A DNA stretch of 64,000 bases. Origin: Planctomycetota bacterium. Its GTDB lineage: Bacteria > Planctomycetota > Phycisphaerae > Phycisphaerales > Phycisphaeraceae. The position numbers were made by a program, and so were the translations under genes. The stretch is taken from contig JAIOPN010000062.1 in NCBI GenBank assembly GCA_021413865.1, positions 62,001 through 126,000 on the forward strand, read 5' to 3'. The number at the start of each line of letters is the position of its first letter. Position 1 is the stretch's first letter. Under the pieces are notes generated by a model, which worked only from the letters and a program-made list of their open reading frames with translations, searched no databases and was not told the origin of the DNA. Positions 54,568 to 62,831 of the stretch are shown here, piece after piece.

Positions 54568-57191
54568 GGGCGGCCCGCGGCGCGGCACGTGCGGCCTTGA
54601 TCGCATCGCTGGTTTTGGGATCGTTCGCCCCGCCGGCTTTCGCCGACGCCGAGGAGGCGCAGTACAACGTCGTGGTCAGCCTCTACAACGCCGGCCAGTG
54701 GCAGGCGGCGGTCTCCAAGATCGACGAACGGCTCAAGCTCGAGCTGCCCGACGCCATGCGGGCGCGCTACGTTTACGCGAAAGGCCTCGCGTTCGAGCGT
54801 GGCCAGAAGACCAAAGAGGCCCACGCCGCCTATGACGAACTGTTGACGAAATACCCCGCCGCCGCCGAGGTTCACACCGCCCGCGTGGCCATCCTCTACC
54901 TGGATTACGCCGCTGGGGAGAGCGTCGCGGTGACCGCCGGTTATCCGAAGATCGACCAGGGCAAGCTCGCCGCCGGGGACAAGCGCAACCTCACACTGAT
55001 GTACGCCGAGAGCCTCGCCACGCAGGGGCAGGCGCAGCCGGCCGTCGCCGCGTACAAGGCCGCGATCGCCGCCGGGGCGGACGCCGCACCGCTGGCACCC
55101 CGCCTCTTCGGGCTGTACCACCAGCTCGGGATGAACGCAGACCTGCTGGCGGCCTCCGCCAACGGCGTGACAGGCATCGACGCCGACACGCTGGCGCTGG
55201 TCCGCGCCGAGGCGATGCTCGCCCTCAACCAGTTCCCCCAGGCCGACGCGGAGGCTGCCAAGGTGCGGGAGTCGGGCGACCTCTACCCGCGTGCCTCGTT
55301 CATCCGCGCCCAGTCGCTGATCCGGCAGAACAAGCTCAGGGAGGCCGCCGCGCCACTCGCGATTGCCGTGGCCAGGATGAAAAACCCGGCCGCGCCCCCC
55401 TCGGCACGGCTGGCGCTGGCGGAGTGCTTCATCGAGGCGGGCAACGCCGAGGGCGCGGCCGACGCCGTCGCCGGCGCGGAAAAACTGATCGACACGCTGC
55501 CCGACGCCGACCGCGCCAAGACGCGCGCCCAGGCGTCGCTCATCAAGGTGCGCCTGGCGCTGGCGTCGAAGGACCGCAAGCGGATCGCCAAGGCCGTCGC
55601 CGACGCCCGCGCCGCCGTCCCCGCCGATCAGCTCCCCAAGCTGCTCTACGCCCGCCTCTTCGCGCTCTCGGAAGAGGGCGAGAACAAGGCGATCGTGCAA
55701 TCGATGGCCCAAGACCTGCCCGTGCTCCAGACCAGCGACGAGTACGGCCCCTCCGCGATGATCTTCGCCGCCGCCCTCCGCGCCACTGGCCAGCCCGATG
55801 AGGCGATGAAGGTGCTACAGGAGCTGATCCAGAAAAAGCCGGCCGCGCCCGAGGCGGTCAAGGCCCGCGTGGTGATCGCCAACGCCCTACTCGACAAGGG
55901 CGACACCGCCGGCGCGGCCGCGCTGCTCGACGCCGTCGTCGCCGACAAGCAGTCGCCCGAACGGTTAGGCAAGGCCGCGATGGACGAGGTGCTCTTCAAC
56001 CGCGCCGTGCTCGCGGAGAAAAACGGCAACCACGACGCCGCCATCCAATCGCTCACGGCCCTGCTCGCCTCTACCCCTACCGATGAGACCGCCAAGCAGG
56101 CCGCCCCGCTGCTGGGCCAGGCGTACGCCGCCAAGGGCGACTTCGCCAACGCCGCGGCGACGTGGAAAAAAGCCCTGGCCGACGGCCGATTCCGCGACGA
56201 GGCGGACCTGCGCGACCGCCTCTCCCGCGCCCAGTTCGCCGTGAAGGATTACGCCGGCGTGGTCGAGCAGATGGAGGCCTGGTCCAAAACGCTCAAGGAC
56301 CCGGCGAAGCTGCCGCGCGAGAGCCGTGAACTCTGGGCGCGCTCGCTCTTCTCCGCCAACCGCTTCGCCGATTCCGCCGCGATGTACGCCACGCTCGCCG
56401 AGTCGCACCGGGACACGCCCGGTTACGCCTACGAGGCGGGCGTCGCCTACGACCGCGCCAACGACGCCGCCTCCGCCGAGAAGTGGTACGGCAAGGCGCA
56501 GAGCAACAAAGAAAAACTGCCGCCCGAGTACGCCGCGGCGGTGGACGACAACCTCGCCTCCCTGCGGCTGCGCAGCGGCACGGGCGACATGGGCGCCTCC
56601 ATGTGGCTGGACCGGCTGGCGTCGGCGAAGGACGAGAAAGAGTTCGACCAGGCCTCCGCGGCGGTGCGGAAGGTGCTCCAGGCCGGCAAGCTCGGCCCCA
56701 CCGAGCGCGGCCGGCTGACGCAGATCATGAACGGCCTGCCCGTCGAGAAATCGCGCCGCTACGCCGTGGGCGCGCTGCTCCTCGAATCCCTCCTCGCCGC
56801 CAACGACCTCAAAACCGCCGGCCAGATCGCCGACGCGCTCAACGACGCCTTCACCGCCAACGAAAAGACGATCCCCGCCACCGAATCCGGCGCGACGCTC
56901 GGCCCGGCGGTCATCCACTTCGCCCGCGGCGAGTCCATGCGCGACAGGGGCAGGCCCACCGACGCCCTGGTGGAGTACGAGACCGTGCTGTCGGCCTACC
57001 CATACAACGAGTGGCCCGACGCCGCCGCCTGCGGCGCCGCCGAGTGCTACGCCGTTCTGGGCGACAAGGCCACCGCCATCACCAAGTTTCAGGAAGTCAT
57101 TGCCGTGAACCCGCCCCCGCCCGCCTCCGCCAGATGGCGGGAGCTGGCGCAGCGACGCATCGCCGAACTTCAGAAGGAGGTCAAGCCTTGA
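54564..57191 (+). CDS. Exported tetratricopeptide-repeat protein, 875 residues
   Basis: The product has a signal peptide (AALIASLVLGSFAPPAFADA) and many TPR-like helical pairs through its length (YNVVVSLYNAGQWQAAVSKI at the N-terminus, YAVLGDKATAITKFQEVIAV at the C-terminus). TPR arrays scaffold protein complexes, and exported ones often sit with TolQ/ExbB systems (as CpoB/YbgF does with Tol). It overlaps the FecR gene by ATGA and the ExbB gene by TTGA, so it is translated as part of one unit. The binding partners are unknown. Confidence 0.86.
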   Translation: MRAARGAARAALIASLVLGSFAPPAFADAEEAQYNVVVSLYNAGQWQAAVSKIDERLKLELPDAMRARYVYAKGLAFERGQKTKEAHAAYDELLTKYPAAAEVHTARVAILYLDYAAGESVAVTAGYPKIDQGKLAAGDKRNLTLMYAESLATQGQAQPAVAAYKAAIAAGADAAPLAPRLFGLYHQLGMNADLLAASANGVTGIDADTLALVRAEAMLALNQFPQADAEAAKVRESGDLYPRASFIRAQSLIRQNKLREAAAPLAIAVARMKNPAAPPSARLALAECFIEAGNAEGAADAVAGAEKLIDTLPDADRAKTRAQASLIKVRLALASKDRKRIAKAVADARAAVPADQLPKLLYARLFALSEEGENKAIVQSMAQDLPVLQTSDEYGPSAMIFAAALRATGQPDEAMKVLQELIQKKPAAPEAVKARVVIANALLDKGDTAGAAALLDAVVADKQSPERLGKAAMDEVLFNRAVLAEKNGNHDAAIQSLTALLASTPTDETAKQAAPLLGQAYAAKGDFANAAATWKKALADGRFRDEADLRDRLSRAQFAVKDYAGVVEQMEAWSKTLKDPAKLPRESRELWARSLFSANRFADSAAMYATLAESHRDTPGYAYEAGVAYDRANDAASAEKWYGKAQSNKEKLPPEYAAAVDDNLASLRLRSGTGDMGASMWLDRLASAKDEKEFDQASAAVRKVLQAGKLGPTERGRLTQIMNGLPVEKSRRYAVGALLLESLLAANDLKTAGQIADALNDAFTANEKTIPATESGATLGPAVIHFARGESMRDRGRPTDALVEYETVLSAYPYNEWPDAAACGAAECYAVLGDKATAITKFQEVIAVNPPPPASARWRELAQRRIAELQKEVKP

Positions 57192-57862
57192 ATTACTTCA
57201 TCCAGACCGTTGACCTGTTCCTGCGCGGCGGCATGTTCATGTGGCCGCTGCTGATCGCCGCCATCGCCGCCATCGTGCTTATCGTCGAGCGGCTGCTCTA
57301 CCTGCGTGAGAACCGCATCAACTGGGACCGCTTCCACTTCGAGCTTAAGAGCGCTCTCAAGGAGAACGACTTGGAGCGTGCCACGGTGCTGGCCGCCAAG
57401 ACCAGGGGCGTCATCGGCCGGGTGATGGAGGAGTGCCTCCTGAAGATCAAGGCCGGCGAGACCGACGTGGAGAGCGCCACCGAAAAGATCATCCTCGACG
57501 AGATGTCGTCGATGGAAAAATCGCGCGGCTGGCTCGCCGTCATCATCCAGGTCTCCCCGCTGCTGGGCATCATCGGCACCGTGCAGGGCATGATTGTCTG
57601 CTTCATGTCCATCGAGGCCTCCGCCACCACCGACCCCAAACTCCTGGCCAGCGGCATCTACACCGCGCTCATCACCACCTTCGGCGGCCTGGTCGTCACC
57701 ATCCCCACCGCCGTCGCCCAGGAGTACTTCCGCAAGGAGATCAACAACATCCTCCACTTCATGGACCTCTACCTCATCGAGGTCCGCGAGTGGCAGGATA
57801 AGCGGACGGGCCTGGACGACGGCCACGGCAAGGAGACCGAGCATGCGCTCCAGCACGCGTAA
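57188..57862 (+). CDS. exbB: ExbB/TolQ/MotA-family proton channel subunit
   Basis: The 224-residue protein has three membrane helices (about residues 13-35, 113-140 and 155-178) and the family core GWLAVIIQVSPLLGIIGTVQ, then YTALITTFGGLVVTIPTAVA. ExbB pentamers with ExbD use the proton gradient to move a partner protein. The start is a TTG at 57188 because AAGGAGG lies eight bases upstream and the TTGA overlaps the TPR gene stop; no ATG fits. The exbD start lies inside its 3' end. Confidence 0.92.
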   Translation: MNYFIQTVDLFLRGGMFMWPLLIAAIAAIVLIVERLLYLRENRINWDRFHFELKSALKENDLERATVLAAKTRGVIGRVMEECLLKIKAGETDVESATEKIILDEMSSMEKSRGWLAVIIQVSPLLGIIGTVQGMIVCFMSIEASATTDPKLLASGIYTALITTFGGLVVTIPTAVAQEYFRKEINNILHFMDLYLIEVREWQDKRTGLDDGHGKETEHALQHA

Positions 57863-58277
57863 GCGCCACCGCCTCGAGCCCAGCAACGGCATGGACATGA
57901 CGCCCCTGATCGACGTCGTGTTCCAGCTCATCCTTTTCTTTATGCTGACCTCGAGCCTGACGCGCCCCAACCAGATCCAGCTCGACCTCCCCGAGTCCTC
58001 CAGCGGCGTCAAGGCGCAGGAGGAGCAGTCGCTCGTGGTCTCCTACCGCATCGCCGAGGGCGGCCCCGCCATCCTGCTCAACGACAAGCCCGTCGCCCAG
58101 CTCTCCAAGCTCGGCGAAGCGATGGCCGCCATCGCCCAGCCCAGCGAAAAGCCGCGCGTCGATATCCGCATCGACAAAACCGTGCCCTACCAGGAAGTCA
58201 TCTCGCTCATGGACACGGTGCGCGACGCTGGATTCCCGAAGTTTTCCCTCCAGACCCTGGCCGGCGGGAGCCGCTAA
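57843..58277 (+). CDS. exbD: ExbD/TolR-family protein
   Basis: The 144-residue protein has one N-terminal helix with the proton-path aspartate D24 (GMDMTPLIDVVFQLILFFML) and a periplasmic domain (RVDIRIDKTVPYQEVISLMD). It overlaps exbB by 20 bases, and its stop is followed directly by the next ATG. It forms the stator complex with ExbB. Confidence 0.92.
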   Translation: MRSSTRKRHRLEPSNGMDMTPLIDVVFQLILFFMLTSSLTRPNQIQLDLPESSSGVKAQEEQSLVVSYRIAEGGPAILLNDKPVAQLSKLGEAMAAIAQPSEKPRVDIRIDKTVPYQEVISLMDTVRDAGFPKFSLQTLAGGSR

Positions 58278-60206
58278 ATGCCCCACGGGCATGACCATCA
58301 CGGGAGCGGCAACGGGAACGGGCACAGCCACGGCCCCGCGGCCAAGGTGCGCCTCGTCGGCACCGTCGCCGGCGTGGACGCCTGCCACCTGCTCACCGAC
58401 GGCGACAACCTCGTCGCCGGCTCGGCGCTCGCCTGCGACCTGGTCATCGCCGACCCCCTCGTCCCCCGCCGCGCTTTCCGCCTCCGCGAGGTCAAGGACC
58501 ACCGCGAGCGAGGCAGGGCCTGCGACTCGGGCTGGGTCTTCGAGGCGCTGCCCGGCGCCCGCGTCTTCGTCAACAACGAACTGGCCTCCCGCGAGCACCT
58601 GCACTTCGGAGACACCATCGCCTTGGGCTGCCACCGCTTCACCTTCCTCGACGGCCGGTCCGACGAGCGCGACCGCCGTGCCAACATCGACGTCGAGGAC
58701 CTCTGCACCGCACTGGTCAAACCGCTTCCCATCCCCACCGGCTTCCTCCAGGGCCAGGCGAGTTGGCGCGACCGCGTGCGCAGCCGGAAGGCAATCGTCC
58801 CCGGCATCCTGCTCGCGTTGCTCGCCGCGCTGCTGCTCTTCCTGTTCCACCAGCCGGAAAAAATCTTCGAGCAGATGCAGGAGCCGATCGAGGTGGTCAT
58901 GGCCCCGTCGGAGGTCGGCCCGCCCTCGCCCGGTGCGGTCCGCTCCATGGCGCAGGTGCAGCGGCAGACCGTCGCGACCCCCTCCGACAACGACAAGCCC
59001 GCCGGCATCCAGGACAAGACCGTCCAGCCGATACGCAACCTGAGCATCGACACCATGGCCATGAAGAACGACGCACTGACCCCGGCGCCGCCAGTGGAGG
59101 TCAGCCGTGTGATGGACCAAACGACGCCCGACCTCGCGCCGCTCGCGATGGCCGCGCCGGCCCCGGCGAAAATCGAGATGAAGCGCGATACGGCGGCCCT
59201 GAGCCGCAGCGCCCCCGTACGGCGGCTATCGGTCGCCGAGGCCGCCACACTCGCCGCAAGACAGGACGTGACTTTTGCTGACGGCGTGGCGGGCGGCACG
59301 GGCCGGGTGAAAACCAACAAGGGCACGATCCAAGCCAGCACCAGCACGGTCGTGTCATCGCAGGCCGCCCAGCAGCGTGCCACTCCGCCGCCGGCCAAAC
59401 TCGACCAGGGCAAGGCCGACGTGCTCGCCGGCCTGCGCTACCAGGCCAGCCCCGTGCAGACCGAGTCCTACATGGGCACGCGCATCCCGGTGGCGCGCAT
59501 GACCGAATCGCTCTCCGCGATCCCCGGCGCGGAAACAGCGGGCGCCGGCGGCTCCGGCAACGTCAGTGGGCCCTCCAAGAGCTACACCCTCGACGGCGAG
59601 GTCTCCGACGGCGAGATCGCCCTGAGCAACCTGAAGACCGGCCGATTCGTCGTCCACGGCCCCGGCACCCCACCCTGGGCCGAACCCGCTACGTACTGCT
59701 ACGTCGGCAAAACGGTCGTCGATGGCAAGCCGTTCCTCTACGTCTCATTCGTCTGCACCGACCCGAACGTTGACGCGATCGTGAACAGCTACGCCAACAA
59801 CCCCGGGTCTTACCGCATCGAGAAGGACGACAGCGTCGAGATATTCCTCGACACGACGTACAACCGGACGAGCTACTACCAGATGATCATCAACACGCGC
59901 GGCCTGTACTGGACGCAGTACGCCCCCGACGCAACGCGCGGCATCAACGCCGAGGGCACCGCATGGGACGCCTCGCCGCGCATCAAGACGACGATCAACC
60001 GCGCCGGCGGCCGATGGACGGTCGAGGCCCTCATCCCGTTCGATCGCCTGGGTGGGGTGCCCGCCCCCGGCTCGCGCTGGGCGGTCAACTTCGTCCGCAA
60101 CTACCGCGGCCAGACAAACCCCGGCGGCTACCAGAACTGGTTCTCGGTCTATGACGCCTCGGTCAACTACCACCACCCCCGCCTGTTCGGCGCGTTCCAG
60201 TGGTGA
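58278..60206 (+). CDS. FHA-like / single TM / CBM9 protein in TonB position
   Basis: The 642-residue protein has a His/Gly-rich start, an FHA-like beta domain (residues about 22-125, GARVFVNNELASREHLHFGD) and one membrane helix (173-190, VPGILLALLAALLLFLF). A 240-residue Ala/Pro/Thr-rich linker leads to a C-terminal carbohydrate-binding family 9 domain (from about 440; YRIEKDDSVEIFLDTTYNRT, then RWTVEALIPFDRLGG). The FHA would be cytoplasmic and the CBM9 periplasmic. The gene begins with zero spacing after exbD, where a TonB or TolA gene usually stands, and the linker resembles TonB. It may be the moved partner, but there is no TonB C-terminal fold. It is followed by hairpin copy 4. Confidence 0.82.
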   Translation: MPHGHDHHGSGNGNGHSHGPAAKVRLVGTVAGVDACHLLTDGDNLVAGSALACDLVIADPLVPRRAFRLREVKDHRERGRACDSGWVFEALPGARVFVNNELASREHLHFGDTIALGCHRFTFLDGRSDERDRRANIDVEDLCTALVKPLPIPTGFLQGQASWRDRVRSRKAIVPGILLALLAALLLFLFHQPEKIFEQMQEPIEVVMAPSEVGPPSPGAVRSMAQVQRQTVATPSDNDKPAGIQDKTVQPIRNLSIDTMAMKNDALTPAPPVEVSRVMDQTTPDLAPLAMAAPAPAKIEMKRDTAALSRSAPVRRLSVAEAATLAARQDVTFADGVAGGTGRVKTNKGTIQASTSTVVSSQAAQQRATPPPAKLDQGKADVLAGLRYQASPVQTESYMGTRIPVARMTESLSAIPGAETAGAGGSGNVSGPSKSYTLDGEVSDGEIALSNLKTGRFVVHGPGTPPWAEPATYCYVGKTVVDGKPFLYVSFVCTDPNVDAIVNSYANNPGSYRIEKDDSVEIFLDTTYNRTSYYQMIINTRGLYWTQYAPDATRGINAEGTAWDASPRIKTTINRAGGRWTVEALIPFDRLGGVPAPGSRWAVNFVRNYRGQTNPGGYQNWFSVYDASVNYHHPRLFGAFQW

Positions 60207-60227
60207 GCCCGCTTGTTTCAGGCTCAC

Positions 60228-60264
60228 CAAGCCCGATGACGAGTCCGCGAGTCGTCGGGGTCCC
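60228..60264 (+). repeat. GAGTCCGCGA-loop hairpin, copy 4
   Basis: CCCGATGAC (60232-60240) pairs with GTCGTCGGG (60251-60259) with one G-U pair, around the loop GAGTCCGCGA. It lies after the CBM9 gene and just before the sigma-factor promoter. Confidence 0.82.
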
Positions 60265-60281
60265 AAAAGCAGCTTTTGGCC

Positions 60282-60310
60282 TTGGTTTTATACCCCCGGC
60301 GTGGTATAAA
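60282..60310 (+). promoter_or_regulatory. Sigma-70-like promoter of the sigma-factor gene
   Basis: TTGGTT (60282-60287) and TATAAA (60305-60310) are spaced by 17 bases. Only eight bases lie between the -10 box and the GTG at 60319, so the transcript should be leaderless or nearly so. TATAAA matches the consensus at five of six positions and TTGGTT at three. Confidence 0.5.
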
Positions 60311-60318
60311 ATTGCTCC

Positions 60319-60873
60319 GTGAAACCCGCCCCGCAAGCGGCGCTCGACGCCCTGCTCGAGCGCATCCTCAAACACGACCGCGACGCGTGGGATCGGCTCG
60401 TCCGAGACTACTCGGGTTTTCTCACGGCCATCGCACGCAAGGTCTTCACCTCCTACGGCGCCTCCACCGCGACCCACGACGTCGAGGACGCTGTCGGCGA
60501 CGTCTGGAAGAACCTCATCGAGAACGACTGCCGCGTCATCCGCCTCTGCCTCGAGCGGAACAACTTCCTCCAGACCCTTCAGGTGATCGCCCGCAACCGC
60601 TGCGTGGACATCCTCCGCCGCAGGCAGGGGGCGATGACGCTCAACGACATACAGCCCGCCCAGCCGACCCGCCCCGAGCCCGAGTGCTCGCCCGAGGAGC
60701 TCGCACGCATCGTCGATGAACTCCCTCAGCGCGAGCGGCTGCTCATCACGCTCTTCTTTTTGCAGGGCAAGAAATACCGCGAGATCGCCGACCTCACCGG
60801 CATCCCGCAGAACAGCATCGGGCCGACCATCGCGCGAGCGCTGGCACGCCTTCGTAAAACGATCAAAGACTGA
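60319..60873 (+). CDS. RNA polymerase sigma factor, sigma-70/ECF type
   Basis: The 184-residue protein has region 2 (DAWDRLVRDYSGFLTAIARK, then HDVEDAVGDVWKNLIEND) and region 4 (LPQRERLLITLFFLQGKKYR, then EIADLTGIPQNSIGPTIARA). It lacks region 3, as ECF sigmas do. The GTG at 60319 is the first in-frame start and follows a likely promoter. It is close to the FecR-ExbBD group on the same strand but separated by a hairpin and its own promoter. The FecR protein is its likely anti-sigma partner. Confidence 0.9.
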   Translation: MKPAPQAALDALLERILKHDRDAWDRLVRDYSGFLTAIARKVFTSYGASTATHDVEDAVGDVWKNLIENDCRVIRLCLERNNFLQTLQVIARNRCVDILRRRQGAMTLNDIQPAQPTRPEPECSPEELARIVDELPQRERLLITLFFLQGKKYREIADLTGIPQNSIGPTIARALARLRKTIKD

Positions 60874-60874
60874 C

Positions 60875-61705
60875 TCACCCCACCTTGTCGTAGCTGCTGA
60901 GCTTGACCTCGCTGCCGCACGGGCCGCCGCCCTTGCTCGCGTCGAACGGGATCTCGTTGCCGTCGAAGTCGAGGATCGGGAAATAAAACCGGCTGCACGA
61001 GGCCGTCGTGCGCGGCATGTAGTGGCAGATGAACGACCGCCGCCACGTCGTCGCCGATTTGTTCGGGCCCGAGCCGTGGATCACGCTGCCGCCGAAGAAG
61101 AGCACGTCGCCGGGCTTCAGGTCCGCCGGGATCGCCTTCATCCCCTCGGGGACGGGGACCAACTCGCTCGTGAAACTCTCGCTCCCGTCCGACGCCTCCG
61201 GGCAGATCACGCCCAGACGGTGCGAGCCCGGGACGATGTTCAGCCCGCCGTTGCCGGTGGTCGAGGGATCAACCGCCAACCACGCGGCGTAGCACGTGTC
61301 CGGCTGCACCTCGAGGTAGAAATTATCCTGGTGCAGCGCCTGCCCCTTCCCGCCCGGCGGCTTGAAGTAGAACATGCTCTGGCACGCGACCAGGTCCTCG
61401 CCGACAATCGTCTCCAGCACCGAGCGGACGCCCGCGTGGAGCATCATGCGCTTGCTCAGGTCATCGAACCGGTGCGGCATCATCACACGCGGGTAGCGCC
61501 TCAGCGGGTCGTTCGCCCCGTCGCCCTCGGTGGTGGGCACCCAGTGGTTCGGGATGGGCTGACCGGCGGCGCCGATCTTGTCGAACGTCTCGGCGATCGC
61601 CTTCACCTCTTCGGCGCCGAAAAGCCCACGCACGATGAGGTAGCCGTTCTCACGGAAAAAGGCGGCGTCGGCGGGCGAGGCGTGGCGGACGGCGGAACCA
61701 GCCAT
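60875..61705 (-). CDS. Phytanoyl-CoA dioxygenase (PhyH) family protein, second copy
   Basis: The 276-residue protein is a 2-oxoglutarate/Fe(II) oxygenase. The iron ligands are in GQALHQDNFYLEVQ (HxD) and FGGSVIHGSGPNKS (His), and the C-terminal WRRSFICHYMP may bind 2-oxoglutarate. It shares little beyond the fold with the PhyH gene at 34359. It is convergent with the sigma-factor gene, one base apart, and divergent from etfA. Confidence 0.9.
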   Translation of the reverse strand: MAGSAVRHASPADAAFFRENGYLIVRGLFGAEEVKAIAETFDKIGAAGQPIPNHWVPTTEGDGANDPLRRYPRVMMPHRFDDLSKRMMLHAGVRSVLETIVGEDLVACQSMFYFKPPGGKGQALHQDNFYLEVQPDTCYAAWLAVDPSTTGNGGLNIVPGSHRLGVICPEASDGSESFTSELVPVPEGMKAIPADLKPGDVLFFGGSVIHGSGPNKSATTWRRSFICHYMPRTTASCSRFYFPILDFDGNEIPFDASKGGGPCGSEVKLSSYDKVG

Positions 61706-61767
61706 GGGCGTATCCTCAGCGAAAGGGGAATCAGGTCATTCTACCCGGCTATCTCTCTTGCCGCCGC

Positions 61768-61804
61768 CAAGCCCGATGACGAGTCCACGGTGCACCGGGG
61801 TCTG
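61768..61804 (+). repeat. GAGTCCGCGA-loop hairpin, copy 5 (degenerate)
   Basis: CCCGATGAC (61772-61780) is followed by the loop GAGTCCACG and GTGCACCGGG (61790-61799). The pairing needs one bulged base and one mismatch. Both conserved flanks (CCAAG, GGTCT) are kept. It lies between the divergent PhyH and etfA genes, so it is not a terminator for either unless antisense. Confidence 0.65.
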
Positions 61805-61874
61805 CTGCGTTCATTGCACCGCCTACCACGAAGAGCGACAATCCCCAAACCCGCGAGGGTGAGGAACGAAGTGC

Positions 61875-62831
61875 ATGTCGTCCGCCGATACCAGACTTTG
61901 GGTCATCGACACCGCGATCCGCGACGGCACGCTCGAACGCCTCGGCGATGCGCGCCGCCTGGCGGATCGGCTGGCGACGCGCGTGGGCGTTATCGCGATC
62001 TCGCAAGAAAAGCCCGACGCCGACCGCCTCGCCCGCCACGGGGCCGATCGTGTCATCCATGTCGCCGCCGAGCACGCGTCGAACCCGGCGGTATTGCCGG
62101 TGCTCTCCACGTTCTTCGATTCACACCGCCCCTGGCTCGTGATCGCCCCTGCGGACTGCCACGGCCGTGAGCTGGCGGCGCGGCTGGCGGCACGGAAAGA
62201 GTGGCGTCTGTTTTCGCCGGTGCTGATGGTGCAGGCACGCGGGAGGGAGTTCGACATCACGGCCGTGGACCGGACGGAGAAGCTCTGCCGCCGTGAGCGC
62301 ATCCCCGTGGGCGAGCCGGCCGTGGTGACGATGCGTGACGGCGTGGGCGAACCCGTGCCTGCCGCCGAACGACACGGAGATTTTTCGACCATCACGGTTG
62401 CCCATGACGCCGCTTCTGAGCGCGTCGTTGTGGAACGCACCATCCCCGCCGACCCGGCAACGGTGGACATCCGCTTCGCCCCCAAGCTCGTCGCCGGCGG
62501 GCGCGGCCTGGGCAACAAAGAAGGATTCGATGCATTGCGTAAATTCGCCGATCGCCTGGGCGCCGGCGTGGCGGCGAGCCGGGTCGCGGTGGACATGGGC
62601 TGGATCGAGCACGCCCGCCAGGTCGGCCAGACCGGCCACACCGTCAAGCCCGAGCTCTACATCGCCTGCGGCATCAGCGGCGCGTCGCACCACCTCGAGG
62701 GCATGAGCGGCGCGACGCACATCATCGCCATCAACACCGACCCGCAAGCCCCGATCTTCCGCAAGGCGCACCTGGGCCTGATCGCGGACCTCTACGCCGT
62801 GCTGCGGCACGCCGGGGAGGGCCTGGAGTGA
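61875..62831 (+). CDS. etfA: Electron transfer flavoprotein alpha subunit
   Basis: The 318-residue protein has the EtfA layout: a variable N-terminal domain and the FAD-binding C-terminal domain (APKLVAGGRGLGNKEGF, then QVGQTGHTVKPELYIACGIS and IIAINTDPQAPIFRKAHLGL). ETF takes electrons from acyl-CoA dehydrogenases and passes them to a membrane quinone reductase. The stop overlaps the next gene's GTG, which points to the Fe-S oxidoreductase as its acceptor. The beta subunit gene is not adjacent upstream, where a divergent PhyH gene lies. Confidence 0.92.
   Translation: MSSADTRLWVIDTAIRDGTLERLGDARRLADRLATRVGVIAISQEKPDADRLARHGADRVIHVAAEHASNPAVLPVLSTFFDSHRPWLVIAPADCHGRELAARLAARKEWRLFSPVLMVQARGREFDITAVDRTEKLCRRERIPVGEPAVVTMRDGVGEPVPAAERHGDFSTITVAHDAASERVVVERTIPADPATVDIRFAPKLVAGGRGLGNKEGFDALRKFADRLGAGVAASRVAVDMGWIEHARQVGQTGHTVKPELYIACGISGASHHLEGMSGATHIIAINTDPQAPIFRKAHLGLIADLYAVLRHAGEGLE

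Noticed and set aside
56483-57187. N-terminal extension of the exbB frame
   Set aside because: It overlaps the end of the TPR gene in another frame; AAGGAGG plus TTG at 57188 gives a normal ExbB.
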